The position numbers and the translations under genes were made by a program. This document shows positions 54,101-63,648 of a stretch of DNA of 64,000 nt, piece by piece (the stretch's first letter is position 1; every line of letters starts with the position of its first letter). Location of the stretch: the NCBI RefSeq assembly GCF_013391475.1, contig NZ_JACBAZ010000004.1:620001-684000 (forward strand), given 5' to 3'. This DNA comes from Oceaniferula marina. Its GTDB lineage: Bacteria > Verrucomicrobiota > Verrucomicrobiia > Verrucomicrobiales > Akkermansiaceae. The notes below the pieces were generated by a model. That model did not search any database, was not told where the DNA came from, and saw nothing but the letters and a program-made list of their open reading frames with translations.

Positions 54101-55959
54101 GTTATTCCACCCGAGCCCAAGGAGCCGGTGTTACCACCATCACCAATTTTGAGCGTTCCTGATTGAACCTCAACCACACCCGTATATCCCGTGCTGTTGG
54201 CCGTCAACAACAGAGAGCCAACCCCGTTCTTGGTGATTTTTTTCGAGCCGAGAATCTGCCCGCTCATCAAAAAATCGGTATCCGGATCATTGACGGTGAT
54301 TATCGAATTTGCATAGGTGTTATATTTGACAGAAATAACCGACTGAATCGCAGAGTCCTCCACAGTCACAGTTGTTCCACCTCCTCCATTGCGGGTGCGC
54401 AATTCCCCAGAGCTGCCGGTGTAATTCTCAATCGTCCCCCCAGTCATCCAAATATCACCGACATAGCTTGTCGACCTGAATTGGAACGTTCCTCCGTTCA
54501 AGGTCATATGTCTGTTGGGATTAGAACCGCCACCAAAAGAATGTGATCCCCAGTTCACTGCCGTTGCCCCAGCATTGACTGTGAGCATACCACTGCCCTG
54601 TGCCGTATTTTGATACCATCCACCTCCGGAAAGAATCACTTCACCACTATTCACGGTCACACCTCCGCTGAAGGTGCTGCGCCCGGAAAGGTCCATTGTT
54701 CCTGGACCACTGAATACAATACCTCCCGTTCCGCTGATATTCCCTTCAAGAGTGAGCCTTGCTCCCGCACCGGCACTGAAATTTTGGGTTCCTTCAATCG
54801 CCAAGGTATTGTTGACCGTAGCATCACCATTGGCTGTAATCCCGGAACTCAGAGTGATTCCCCCTGCCCCATTGAGCGTATAAGCCGTCATATTATCAAA
54901 GGTGATCGACCCAACTGACACATCTTCGGTCACATCCACTGTAAACTCACTCGCGGAATCATTGAAGGTCACTGAATCCAGCTGATAAAACTCTGTCGCA
55001 GCTCCATTGTTCCAGTTCTGTGTCGTGGCCACGTCCCAAGCGTTACTATTTGCCCCCGTCCAGGTGACGTTATCACCTGCAGCAAAGGTCATCGTGATGG
55101 CTGATCCCGTGTCAGCAAGAGTCGGTGTATTTCGAAACTTGGCGGAACTCGCTGTATCCACCTGTAAATTTGCCAAGCTACCACTTGCAAGATTGGAATA
55201 GGTTAGCACATCGTGTGTCCCAGGCGCCGTTACAGCTCCGGAAATCACAACATTATTTGTCCCAACAAGGTTTAAATTAGCCACCCCCAAGGCGCCACTC
55301 GTTGACGCATTCATCATAAAGGAAGCTCCCGCGCTAGAACCCAGGGTCAGATCACCGCCCATCTGGGCCTCTCCGCTCAAAGTGCCCGCATCATTAACCA
55401 TCACATCCCCGCCGTCGAGGTCATTCAAGGTCAGCAAGCCTCCGGACAGCGTCATGGTTCCTGAATACGCACCACTACCGTTCGTATTGATCACTGTGGT
55501 TCCGTCACCTGTAATGTTGACATCACCTGTTCCGGTGAAGCGAGTCCCTCCCAAGGTCAAGGTCCGGCCAGAGGCCAGACTCCACTCTTGGTCGCCCGCT
55601 GCCACATAACCGACAATCTTGAGGTCACGAACTGCAGCTGACATATCAATCCCACCCTCTTTGGAGGAAACAAAATTATTATACGTCGTGTTATTCACGA
55701 CCACATCCGTCGCCACGCTTACACCGTCCAGTCGAATTCCGTAGTAGGTCAAACCAGCCCCCGTTCCCAGGCTTCCTGTTTGCTTATACGTGTCATTAAA
55801 TACGGCAATATCAGCATCGGTAGGAGCAGATCCGTCTACCCAGGAACTTCCAGTCACGAGACTTGTTCCGTTATCAGCTTTTACTACAACATCGGCATGT
55901 GCAACGGAGAGGGCCATGGAAACACCCATGCTCAAGGGAAAGGTCAATTTATTCATCAT
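51160..55959 (-). CDS. PEP-CTERM autotransporter-repeat protein E
   Basis: 1599 residues. MMNKLTFPLSMGVSMALSVA is the signal peptide, then ADVVVKADNGTSLVTGSSWV. The first ~560 residues and the stretch just before the C-terminus (VAVSKRDQLHDDGI..GGTLLYRDGWND) match protein F closely. Between them E has about 600 extra residues. These hold three near-copies of a unit (TYTGVTTISQGVLSVGDGGT..NNAALVVNRSDAL), a second spacer module (WDVNASTNWTGGSDLLFFEL) and the GQLWLRTGTLSNALNLNGNG block of B. The C-terminal module is the B/C/D type, not the F/G type, so this gene joins an F-like front to a different end. It begins 70 bp after F stops, without an intervening terminator. Confidence 0.9.
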   Translation of the reverse strand: MMNKLTFPLSMGVSMALSVAHADVVVKADNGTSLVTGSSWVDGSAPTDADIAVFNDTYKQTGSLGTGAGLTYYGIRLDGVSVATDVVVNNTTYNNFVSSKEGGIDMSAAVRDLKIVGYVAAGDQEWSLASGRTLTLGGTRFTGTGDVNITGDGTTVINTNGSGAYSGTMTLSGGLLTLNDLDGGDVMVNDAGTLSGEAQMGGDLTLGSSAGASFMMNASTSGALGVANLNLVGTNNVVISGAVTAPGTHDVLTYSNLASGSLANLQVDTASSAKFRNTPTLADTGSAITMTFAAGDNVTWTGANSNAWDVATTQNWNNGAATEFYQLDSVTFNDSASEFTVDVTEDVSVGSITFDNMTAYTLNGAGGITLSSGITANGDATVNNTLAIEGTQNFSAGAGARLTLEGNISGTGGIVFSGPGTMDLSGRSTFSGGVTVNSGEVILSGGGWYQNTAQGSGMLTVNAGATAVNWGSHSFGGGSNPNRHMTLNGGTFQFRSTSYVGDIWMTGGTIENYTGSSGELRTRNGGGGTTVTVEDSAIQSVISVKYNTYANSIITVNDPDTDFLMSGQILGSKKITKNGVGSLLLTANSTGYTGVVEVQSGTLKIGDGGNTGSLGSGGITNNAALIINRSDALTMVNDISGTGTLEKTGAGTLTLTGANTYTGVTTISQGVLSVGDGGTTGTLGSGAVTNNAALVVNRSDALSMGNLISGSGTLEKKGAGTLTLTAANDYTGATTVTEGVLALTGAGAIGSSSSVTIQSGATLDVSALAGGLVVNSGQTLAGEGSITGNVVLATGSGLNVDTASAEMLGISGNLDSSAGGVVVTLSELSNGTISVMSYGGTYTGTAASDFSLTNTTRAANFSSTAASNGEIQVDIGSESKIWSNATANGQWDVNASTNWTGGSDLLFFELDSVTFGDTGAGTVTLQSDLAANDVTFANTAGNDYVLEDLTDGAESLEVTGTLSVTGSGNVTLNASLSNLGGLSHTGTGTLTFASSTDQSYSTAFSGSGAMVKSGPSTMTLTGNGDTTGSFTIDGGTLSLGDGGNSGSLGSGSIVNNAALVINRGNGFTLENAISGSGTLDFIGNGTNSSNFVIGGDSSGFTGAVSIEGARVNVDGGELGTGAMTVKDTGQLWLRTGTLSNALNLNGNGVTEAAGQLGAVRFDDGTELAGSVTLQSDARLTTWIGASATVSGSIGGVGNLEKTGTGSLTLTADNSYTGSTTISQGTLKVGNGGTTGSLGTGAVINNGTLVFDRSDTVTLNGITGGGTITKQGTGLLEVTGDVKANTTSDYITWNFNEGTVAVSKRDQLHDDGISGPAATVFTFDGGTLLYRDGWNDGGNQDNIGSYKQFQINAGGATMSTESNVNVNIDSVIKGSGTLTKTGTGTLTLSTANTYTGKTTIDEGLLSLGVSGSIAASSEIEVKAGASFDVLDVGSTFELQDGQKLGGAGQVLGPIELAQGSVLAPGSSAGTLTMNSSLMLGTGSFLDFELSGSDQTTGSNINDLVAGITDLTLDGTLNVTELVTNDFLNAQSGDRWVLMEYSGTLTDNGLDLGTLPTLTAGLDFELDITTGGQVALTVIPEPSTFTLFGLGAFALILRRKR

Positions 55960-56029
55960 TATGATTAATTACAGTAAGGGTAAAAAAATATTTATGGTTA
56001 GAAAACCCTAAGTTCGCAAATATGCCTCC

Positions 56030-58954
56030 CTAATTTTTGCTGCGGCGCATGATCAGGGCGAAGGCACCCAGGCCAAACAAGGTGAAGGTTGAGGGCTCAG
56101 GGATGACGACTAGACCAACCTCTCCTCCACCAGAAAGATCCAACTCAAAGTCCAGACCTGCGGTCAAGGTAGGCAGTGTGCCCAGATCCAATCCGTTATC
56201 GGTCAGCGTGCCTGAGTATTCCAGCAGCACCCAGCGATCGCCAGCCTCGGCATTGAGGAAGTCATCCGCCACCAGTTCGGCCACGTTCAAGGTGCCGTCC
56301 AGTGTGAGATCCGTGACACCGGTCATCAAATCATTGATACCGGAGCCCGTGGTTTGATCGGAGCCACTGAGCTCAAAGTCCAAGGTCGATCCGACGCCAA
56401 GAATCATGGCAGAATCGAAGGTCATCGTGCCGGCACTGTTACCCGGGGCAATCACCGATCCGGATGCCAATTGGATAGGCCCAATCACTGCACCAGCGCC
56501 ACCAAGCGTTTGTCCATTCTGAAGCTCGAAGGTCGAACTCATGGCCGAGACATCGAAGGAGGCTCCAGCTTTCACTTCGATCTCAGAAGAGGCCGCAATC
56601 GAACCACTTCCCGCCAAACTGAGTATTCCCTCTGCAACCGTCGTATTCCCAGTGTAAGTATTAACTTTGGATAAGGTTAAGGTTCCGGTTCCCGTTTTAG
56701 TGAGAGCTCCCGTTCCCTTAACCACACTATCAATATTCACATTGACCGCAGACTCGGTGGACATGGTGCCACCTCCGTCATTGAGTTGAAACTCCTTGTA
56801 GGAACCAATATTGTCCTGATTGCCAACATCATTCCAGCCATTGCGGTACAAGAGTGTTCCACCATCAAAGGAGAATACGGTTCCAAAGTCGCCAATGCCA
56901 TCATCATGCAATTGATCCCGCTTACTCACAGCAACAGTTCCCTCATTAAAATTCCATGTGATATAATCAGCGTCTCCGTTCGACTTCACATCGCCCGTCA
57001 CTTCTAAAAGCCCAGCACCCAGTTTGGTGATCACACCGCCACCGGTAATACCATTTAAAGTGACATCATCTGATCTATTGTAGATGAGTGTGCCATTGTT
57101 AGTAACGGCACCTGAGCCCAAACCTCCGGAAGTGCCACCATCACCCGATTTTAAAGTTCCTGAACCAATCTCGACAGCCCCCGAATAAGCTGAGTTATTC
57201 CCTGTCAGCAACAAGGTTCCCACCCCATTTTTAGTGATCTTTTTATTTCCTGTAATTTGACCACTCAATAAAAAGTCAGTATCAGGGTCATTCACCGTAA
57301 TGGTTGAGTTTCCAACCGTATTATATTTCGTTGAAATTACCGACTGGACCGCTGAATCCTCAACCGTAATCACCGTGCCCCCTCCTCCTCTTGTCCGGAA
57401 ATCAGCATTATTGGATAAATAATCCTCAACCTTACCTCCCGTCATCCAAACATCATCAACGTAGGTTGAAGAGCGGAGTTGGAAAGATCCTCCATTCAAA
57501 GTCATATCCGCCGAAGTGCTGTCTCTTCCACCAAATGAATGTGCATTCCAGTTTACCACCACGGCCCCTTCATTCACCGTCAGCATGCCTGACCCTTGTG
57601 CTGGGTTTTGATACCATCCGCCACCAGACAAAATTACTTCGCCACTGTTCACGGTTACCCCTCCTGCAAAGGTATTTCTTCCGGAAAGATTCATCGTCCC
57701 CTCCCCATTGTATTCCATACCTCCCGCGCCACTAATAACGCCACCCAATCTGAGCGTCGTTCCCGAGGCGGCGCTAAAGGTGCGGTCACCACTCAGAGTT
57801 AAATTACTAACAATCACAACATCTCCACTCGCTGTGATTCCAGAGCCAATAGCAATACTTCCTCCTCCAATCGTATAGGCTGTCGTATTATTAAAAGTCA
57901 TTGATCCAACAGACACCTCTGAAACCAAATCAATCTCAAATACACTGGCGGAGTCATCAAAAATCACTGAATCAAGATTATAAAAGTTAGTTGCTGCTCC
58001 ATTATCCCAGTTGCTGGTTGTATTCACATCCCAATTGGCATCATTAGCCCCCGTCCATGTGACATGATCACCTGCCGCAAAAGTCAATGTGATGGCACTA
58101 CCCGTATCAGCCAGCACCGGGGCGTTACGGTACATCGAAGCACTGGCGGCATCGACTTGTAAATTAGCCACACTTCCGGTCGCAAGGTTAGCATAAGTGA
58201 GAACATCGACACTCCCCGTACTACCTGATGAAAAACTAACGGTGTTCGTCCCCACAAGATTGAGGTTCCCAACTCCCATCGCAGCACTAGTCGAAACGTC
58301 CGCAAACAAAGTGGCTCCCGCAGATGAACCTAAAGTTAAATCTCCAGCCAACTGCGCCTCACCACTCAGCGTTCCTGCGTCATTGACCACCACATTTCCG
58401 CCATCGAGGTCATTCAAGGTCAGCAAGCCTCCGGACAGCGTCATGGTTCCTGAATACGCACCACTTCCGTTCGTATTGATCACTGTGGTTCCGTCACCTG
58501 TAATGTTGACATCACCTGTTCCGGTGAAGCGAGTCCCTCCCAAGGTCAAAGTCCGGCCAGAGGCCAAGCTCCACTCTTGGTCGCCCGCTGCCACATAACC
58601 GACAATCTTGAGGTCGCGAACTGCAGCTGACATATCAATCCCGCCCTCTTTCGTAGACACAAAGTTATTATACGTCGTGTTATTCACCACGACATCCGTC
58701 GTCACGCTTACACCATCGAGACGAATCCCGTAATAGGTCAGACCTGCTCCGGTGCCCAAATTTCCAGTCTGCGTATAAGTATCATTGAATACGGCGGTGT
58801 CGGTATCCGCAGGAACAGAGCCTCCGACCCAAGAACTACCGGTCACCAGGCTGGTTCCATTATCATCTTTAACAACATCAGTTTGTGCATTCGCTTGCGC
58901 GACGGTAAGAGCCATGGATACCCCCATGCTCAAGGGAATGGTTATTTTTTTCAT
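56030..58954 (-). CDS. PEP-CTERM autotransporter-repeat protein F
   Basis: 974 residues, the shortest of the array. Signal peptide MKKITIPLSMGVSMALTVAQANA, then the same beginning as E (NGTSLVTGSSWVGGSVPADT). Spacer module WTGANDANWDVNTTSNWDNG near 300, and repeats through about 800. The C-terminal ~150 residues are a second version (GAVIGPIQLASGSVIAPGNS...DLMTGVTDLTLDGTLN) shared with G and distinct from B-E, ending VIPEPSTFTLFGLGAFALIM + RRSKN. It starts 75 bp after G stops with no hairpin between, so G, F and E are probably one operon. Confidence 0.9.
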   Translation of the reverse strand: MKKITIPLSMGVSMALTVAQANAQTDVVKDDNGTSLVTGSSWVGGSVPADTDTAVFNDTYTQTGNLGTGAGLTYYGIRLDGVSVTTDVVVNNTTYNNFVSTKEGGIDMSAAVRDLKIVGYVAAGDQEWSLASGRTLTLGGTRFTGTGDVNITGDGTTVINTNGSGAYSGTMTLSGGLLTLNDLDGGNVVVNDAGTLSGEAQLAGDLTLGSSAGATLFADVSTSAAMGVGNLNLVGTNTVSFSSGSTGSVDVLTYANLATGSVANLQVDAASASMYRNAPVLADTGSAITLTFAAGDHVTWTGANDANWDVNTTSNWDNGAATNFYNLDSVIFDDSASVFEIDLVSEVSVGSMTFNNTTAYTIGGGSIAIGSGITASGDVVIVSNLTLSGDRTFSAASGTTLRLGGVISGAGGMEYNGEGTMNLSGRNTFAGGVTVNSGEVILSGGGWYQNPAQGSGMLTVNEGAVVVNWNAHSFGGRDSTSADMTLNGGSFQLRSSTYVDDVWMTGGKVEDYLSNNADFRTRGGGGTVITVEDSAVQSVISTKYNTVGNSTITVNDPDTDFLLSGQITGNKKITKNGVGTLLLTGNNSAYSGAVEIGSGTLKSGDGGTSGGLGSGAVTNNGTLIYNRSDDVTLNGITGGGVITKLGAGLLEVTGDVKSNGDADYITWNFNEGTVAVSKRDQLHDDGIGDFGTVFSFDGGTLLYRNGWNDVGNQDNIGSYKEFQLNDGGGTMSTESAVNVNIDSVVKGTGALTKTGTGTLTLSKVNTYTGNTTVAEGILSLAGSGSIAASSEIEVKAGASFDVSAMSSTFELQNGQTLGGAGAVIGPIQLASGSVIAPGNSAGTMTFDSAMILGVGSTLDFELSGSDQTTGSGINDLMTGVTDLTLDGTLNVAELVADDFLNAEAGDRWVLLEYSGTLTDNGLDLGTLPTLTAGLDFELDLSGGGEVGLVVIPEPSTFTLFGLGAFALIMRRSKN

Positions 58955-59029
58955 TTATATTTTAGGGTGAAAACACGGGGGTATTATTCACGAAGTAGAA
59001 ATATGCAAATGCTCAAATATGAAGCGCTC

Positions 59030-62000
59030 TTAGCTTTTACGGCGGCGCATGATCAGAGCCAAGGCACCCAGCCCAAACAAGGTGAAGGTTGAGGGCTCAG
59101 GGATAACGACCAGGCCAACCTCACCTCCTCCAGAGAGGTCCAATTCGAAGTCAAGACCTGCGGTCAAAGTAGGCAGTGTTCCCAGATCCAATCCGTTATC
59201 GGTCAGCGTGCCTGAGTATTCCAGCAGCACCCAACGGTCGCCAGCCTCGGCATTGAGGAAATCATCCGCCACCAGTTCGGCCACGTTTAAGGTGCCGTCC
59301 AGTGTGAGATCCGTGATACCGGTCATCAAATCGTTGATACCCGAGCCAGTGGTTTGATCTGATCCACTGAGCTCAAAGTCCAAGGTCGATCCGACGCCAA
59401 GAATCATGGCAGAATCGAAGGTCATCGTGCCGGCACTGTTACCCGGGGCAATCACCGATCCGGATGCCAATTGGATAGGCCCGAGGAAAGCTCCGCTACC
59501 ACTGAGCTTCTGGGCATCCTGAAGGACAAAACCTCCGTCCACCGCAGAAACGTTAAACGAGGCCCCGCTTTGCACTGAGATCTCCGAGCTATTGGCAACA
59601 GACGCGTTGGTTCCCAGTTCCAGTGTTCCCTCATTCACTGTTATTTTTCCAGTGAATGTATTCACTGCTTCGAGAAGCATTTTACCTGCGCCAGATTTAT
59701 TGAAGCCACGGGTTCCGCTTTCTCCTATGACAGCGGAAACTGTCAGATCATTGTCGGCAGCACCATCCGCAACATTAAATGTCGGAGTGGCATGCAGCGT
59801 CATTTTCAGGCCACTGATTGTGGATCCTCCGGTCGACTCATTCACAGCCATGGTTCCACCTTGCAGACGTAGGTCCGTGTTCGTGACGTTGATCGTTCCG
59901 CCGTTCAAGGTGATATCACCGGCGCTCATATAGTGACCACCATTCACTGTCCACGTTCCACCTTGATTGATCACAAGGTCAGGTCTCTGGTATCCTCCAC
60001 CGAGGCCACCCAAACTGTGCGTTCCAGTAAGCAGGGTTCCACCGTCATTGATGGTGATCACTTTGTTAGCAGTGGAAAAATATCCAGTAGCCCACCCCCC
60101 TTCAAGCGCTTCATAGGTTCCGGAGTTGATGGTGATGTCCATGTTATTCCCAGCCTGTCCGGTGCGGAATGTCGAGCTACCGTTGTAAATCAACTCACCA
60201 CCACCGACCACACGGCGTCCCAGATTGACAGCATCGCTGCGGTTATAACTTAGGCTAGCCCCTGTCGCCAACGTGATATCACCGGATCCTCCGATGGCTC
60301 CGCTTGTCCCACCATTACCCACAACCACGGATCCTGCCTGAATATCAGTGGCTCCGCTATAAGTATTGTCATTCAGCAGGGTCAAGGTTCCGGTGCCGGC
60401 CTTTGTCAGTCCGCCAGCGCCACCAATTCCGGATCCGGTCAGGGTGAAATCATTGGTGCTATGGTCAAACGATGTGCTGGCAGTGAGAATATCACCCGTC
60501 AGGTTAATGGTTCCACCACTGCTATTGGCATCGTCGAACTTCACAATATCGTAATCGTAAAAATTCGTGGCCGTGTCTCCGGTCTCAGTTTTCCAACTTT
60601 CGGTGGTATCCACGTCCCATACGTTTCCACCGGCTCCAGTCCAAATGACCGAATCGATCGAATCCACGGTGAGGGTAACCCAGGTATTGAAGAAATCATT
60701 CACTACACTCACTCCGTAGTGAGGGTTAGGTAAGACGGCACTGATTCCATCACCTCCATCACCATTGATGAAGCCTTCATAATCATACAAAATAAATGAA
60801 TCGTTGATCGCAAGTTGCCCGGCAGGAATAATATTCACAGTATGTGAGCCATTGATCGTAAATTCGCCATCTCCTGTGACGTTGATTTGATCAGCAGTTC
60901 CACCTCCAACACGGAAATTGGCAACAGAGCCGCCATTTGTGGTCAAGGTTGTCAAGGTGGCCGCTCCAGGAACAGTGTCGGTCCCTCCTTGAATGGCTCC
61001 TCCATTATTAACAACAACACTCGAGCTTACATTGCCAGATACATTCAATGTGCCAGCATTCACGTTAATCGTTCCCGTGTGAGTATTTGCAGCATTGCTC
61101 AGAACCAAGGAACCATCACCGGCTTTATTGATCGTACCATCGCCAAACAAGACACCGGTCTGATTGACCGCAACTCCATTATCCACGTCAATCGTGCTCG
61201 TCGTCGATGTAACAGCCTCAACTCTGGATCCCCAATTAGAATTGGCAACACCTTTTAACACACCGCCACTGAGAGCAACTCCATCATTATCCCCCTGCCC
61301 GACAATCCCCAAGCTTCCAACTTCAACGACTCCCTGGCTCAGCAGAGTCAGAGTGGATGCCGATGATCCATTCCCTGCGCGATTGCGGTCAAACTGGAGA
61401 CCCGCGGCTTTGACGGTCGCGATTCCGGATCCACCACCTACGGTCATGTCACCTTCACCATCCCAACCCATCATAATATAACGAGCGGCGCCACCGTTTG
61501 AAGAGAGGGCAGTTGCATCAAGGGTTCCACCGCTGATATTGTAAGCTCTTCCTGTTCCGGACCAGTGCCCGATACGAATCCCGGCACTTCCTGCCTCCAT
61601 CGTGACGGAGCCACCAGTCTGGGTAATGGTTCCCGAGGTTCCGCCACCATTACCAATATTGAGATAACGGGCTGTCACATCGGCACCATCTTCGATAATC
61701 ACATTACCGTTAGCTAACTGCAATTCTCTGAATGTAGCTGTCGTTCCTGTACCATAAATCAGCTCACCTCCATAGGAACTCATAAGGCCTTGGACGCCAC
61801 TGCCGTTGGCATCCGTCGTCGTTCCAGCAAGGGTGGTATTGGTGATGGTCAGCTTATCAACGGCTGTTCCTCCATGTTGGCGCAAATGACTATTCACATC
61901 TCCGAAAGTTACACTCGAAGAATCCAAAACCACATCCTTCCCGCTGAGGCGATAACGCAAAGCCAGACCGTTCCGGTTCAGAGCAATACTTGAAGGGCTT

Positions 62001-63571
62001 CCGATCGAGCCCGCAGTTCCCACATCGCCGACCTGGAGGATATCATCTTCCACAGTCAACGTCCCTGTGACTGAAATGTCACTGAGAACGGTCAACTGGC
62101 CACCTCCCGTTTTAGAGAAGTTACCCGAGCCTGAGACATTCCAGTTCAGGTTACCTCCCCCATCTACATTCAGCGTTCCAGCATTCACGGTTGCTGCACC
62201 GGTGTAGCCAACGTTATTGCGAACAGTCAAAGTGCCTGTCCCGTTCTTGATGAGATTTCCACTACCGGTCAAGGCACCCAAATACGAGCTGTCCGTATTA
62301 TCGCTCCCCACGGTCAATGCGTTGGCTCCGATGGCCAAGGCCCCTGTGCCGGCCAAACTCCCGAGACTATGGTCAGCACCCAAGGTTGTGGTTCCGGTGA
62401 TCGTTGCCCGTCCACTCACGGTGTTGGCACTGTTCAAGGTAATGGCTCCCAGTGTATTTAAATCTGTGGCAGTCAAACCCGAATCAATGGTCAATGTACT
62501 GGCCCCGTCGGCCCGCAGCAGACCCGTCCCTCCCAGCGCGACCGTACCCCCTGTCAGAGTCACATCACCCTCTTGCACCCAAACCGCATCCACGCTCTCA
62601 GACCCACCAAGGGTCACGGTGTATGCTCCGGTAGCATCACCCCCAGCAGCAAAGACAGCGGCATGCCCACCTGTCCAGTTCGACGTCGCAGCCTCGCCCG
62701 TCTCACTGGCCGACCAATTAGCATCCGACCAATTGCCACTCGGAGTCGCTCCACCTGCACCGGCTGTCGCGCCATTGGTATCCCAATAACTCAACGTTCC
62801 CGTGTAGGCATTTACTACTTGAACCCCCGCAATGGCAGCGCGCGCCGAGTTCCGATCGGCAGCCAACACCACGGACACCTGATCCTCCACTTTTAAATAA
62901 TGATCACTTTCCAGCAAGGCATCCGCATTGGTCCAGTTCACTCCAGACCACGTATCCGCACTACCTGAGGCCAAAACCGTAGACCCTGCGCCATCTCCTT
63001 TGTAATAAGTTCCATTCACAGAAACCGCAGCATAATTGGCAGCCTGCGATGTCCCTCCACCTTGGTCCGTTGCCTGAATCATATAAATATCATTCAACAA
63101 ATACGGTGAATCCAACGTCACGGACCAACCTGCACCACCATCATCCAAATAACCAGTGGTCAAATCTCCATTCTCCGATGTTGCGGTCGCCCCCGTGGAA
63201 CCTGACAAATAACTGTTATTCGCGGTCCAGGTCACACTGGCTCCAGTCACCACCCCCGTACTATCGACCAAACTACCTAAGGTCCCCCCGCCGTTCACCG
63301 TAGTATTGTTCCAATAATCACCTTGAACAAGAACCGCTCCGGATGTCTTCCCGGCTTCATTAATGGGACCACCTCGGTCTGCTCCAAAGTTTACACTGAT
63401 GCTTTGAGCTGATGTCTGACTCGTCATCACGATTCCCGCCATACCCATCAGCATGCAAGATTTCATCAATCGAGTCACCATCGAGTGTCTCTCATTTGCC
63501 ATACCTGACTCTGTCACAAAGGCTGCATTACGGTCCTTCTTGATATCTATATTCTTTTTCATCGGATTCAT
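59030..63571 (-). CDS. PEP-CTERM autotransporter-repeat protein G
   Basis: 1513 residues from the ATG at 63571. The signal peptide proper (MVTRLMKSCMLMGMAGIVMT, cleavage TSA/QSI) is preceded by ~30 extra residues, so ATG 63502 or 63481 are possible starts. The SISVNFGADRGGPINEAG module is that of A and B. Repeats then include a long unique part with few repeats (about 560-840, e.g. GGSVTMEAGSAGIRIGHWSG). The spacer module WTGAGGNVWDVDTTESWKTE near 980 is shared with B. The C-terminal module is the F type, with VIPEPSTFTLFGLGALALIM + RRRKS. First gene of the G-F-E group, with its own likely promoter. Confidence 0.9.
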   Translation of the reverse strand: MNPMKKNIDIKKDRNAAFVTESGMANERHSMVTRLMKSCMLMGMAGIVMTSQTSAQSISVNFGADRGGPINEAGKTSGAVLVQGDYWNNTTVNGGGTLGSLVDSTGVVTGASVTWTANNSYLSGSTGATATSENGDLTTGYLDDGGAGWSVTLDSPYLLNDIYMIQATDQGGGTSQAANYAAVSVNGTYYKGDGAGSTVLASGSADTWSGVNWTNADALLESDHYLKVEDQVSVVLAADRNSARAAIAGVQVVNAYTGTLSYWDTNGATAGAGGATPSGNWSDANWSASETGEAATSNWTGGHAAVFAAGGDATGAYTVTLGGSESVDAVWVQEGDVTLTGGTVALGGTGLLRADGASTLTIDSGLTATDLNTLGAITLNSANTVSGRATITGTTTLGADHSLGSLAGTGALAIGANALTVGSDNTDSSYLGALTGSGNLIKNGTGTLTVRNNVGYTGAATVNAGTLNVDGGGNLNWNVSGSGNFSKTGGGQLTVLSDISVTGTLTVEDDILQVGDVGTAGSIGSPSSIALNRNGLALRYRLSGKDVVLDSSSVTFGDVNSHLRQHGGTAVDKLTITNTTLAGTTTDANGSGVQGLMSSYGGELIYGTGTTATFRELQLANGNVIIEDGADVTARYLNIGNGGGTSGTITQTGGSVTMEAGSAGIRIGHWSGTGRAYNISGGTLDATALSSNGGAARYIMMGWDGEGDMTVGGGSGIATVKAAGLQFDRNRAGNGSSASTLTLLSQGVVEVGSLGIVGQGDNDGVALSGGVLKGVANSNWGSRVEAVTSTTSTIDVDNGVAVNQTGVLFGDGTINKAGDGSLVLSNAANTHTGTINVNAGTLNVSGNVSSSVVVNNGGAIQGGTDTVPGAATLTTLTTNGGSVANFRVGGGTADQINVTGDGEFTINGSHTVNIIPAGQLAINDSFILYDYEGFINGDGGDGISAVLPNPHYGVSVVNDFFNTWVTLTVDSIDSVIWTGAGGNVWDVDTTESWKTETGDTATNFYDYDIVKFDDANSSGGTINLTGDILTASTSFDHSTNDFTLTGSGIGGAGGLTKAGTGTLTLLNDNTYSGATDIQAGSVVVGNGGTSGAIGGSGDITLATGASLSYNRSDAVNLGRRVVGGGELIYNGSSTFRTGQAGNNMDITINSGTYEALEGGWATGYFSTANKVITINDGGTLLTGTHSLGGLGGGYQRPDLVINQGGTWTVNGGHYMSAGDITLNGGTINVTNTDLRLQGGTMAVNESTGGSTISGLKMTLHATPTFNVADGAADNDLTVSAVIGESGTRGFNKSGAGKMLLEAVNTFTGKITVNEGTLELGTNASVANSSEISVQSGASFNVSAVDGGFVLQDAQKLSGSGAFLGPIQLASGSVIAPGNSAGTMTFDSAMILGVGSTLDFELSGSDQTTGSGINDLMTGITDLTLDGTLNVAELVADDFLNAEAGDRWVLLEYSGTLTDNGLDLGTLPTLTAGLDFELDLSGGGEVGLVVIPEPSTFTLFGLGALALIMRRRKS

Positions 63572-63600
63572 GTTGTGGGGTGAACCATCGCATCAAGTTA

Positions 63601-63626
63601 TTTTTCCATATAGCCCCATGGAAAAA
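63601..63626 (-). promoter_or_regulatory. 5' UTR hairpin of gene G
   Basis: TTTTTCCAT, 8-nt loop, ATGGAAAAA: a perfect 9-bp stem between the predicted promoter and the start of gene G. Confidence 0.55.
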
Positions 63627-63648
63627 CCACTACGATAGACTAGCCTAA

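Noticed and set aside
33500-63000. Tandem short repeats resembling a CRISPR or minisatellite
   Set aside because: The periodicity is protein-level beta-strand repeats in continuous reading frames; there are no identical repeats with equal-sized spacers.
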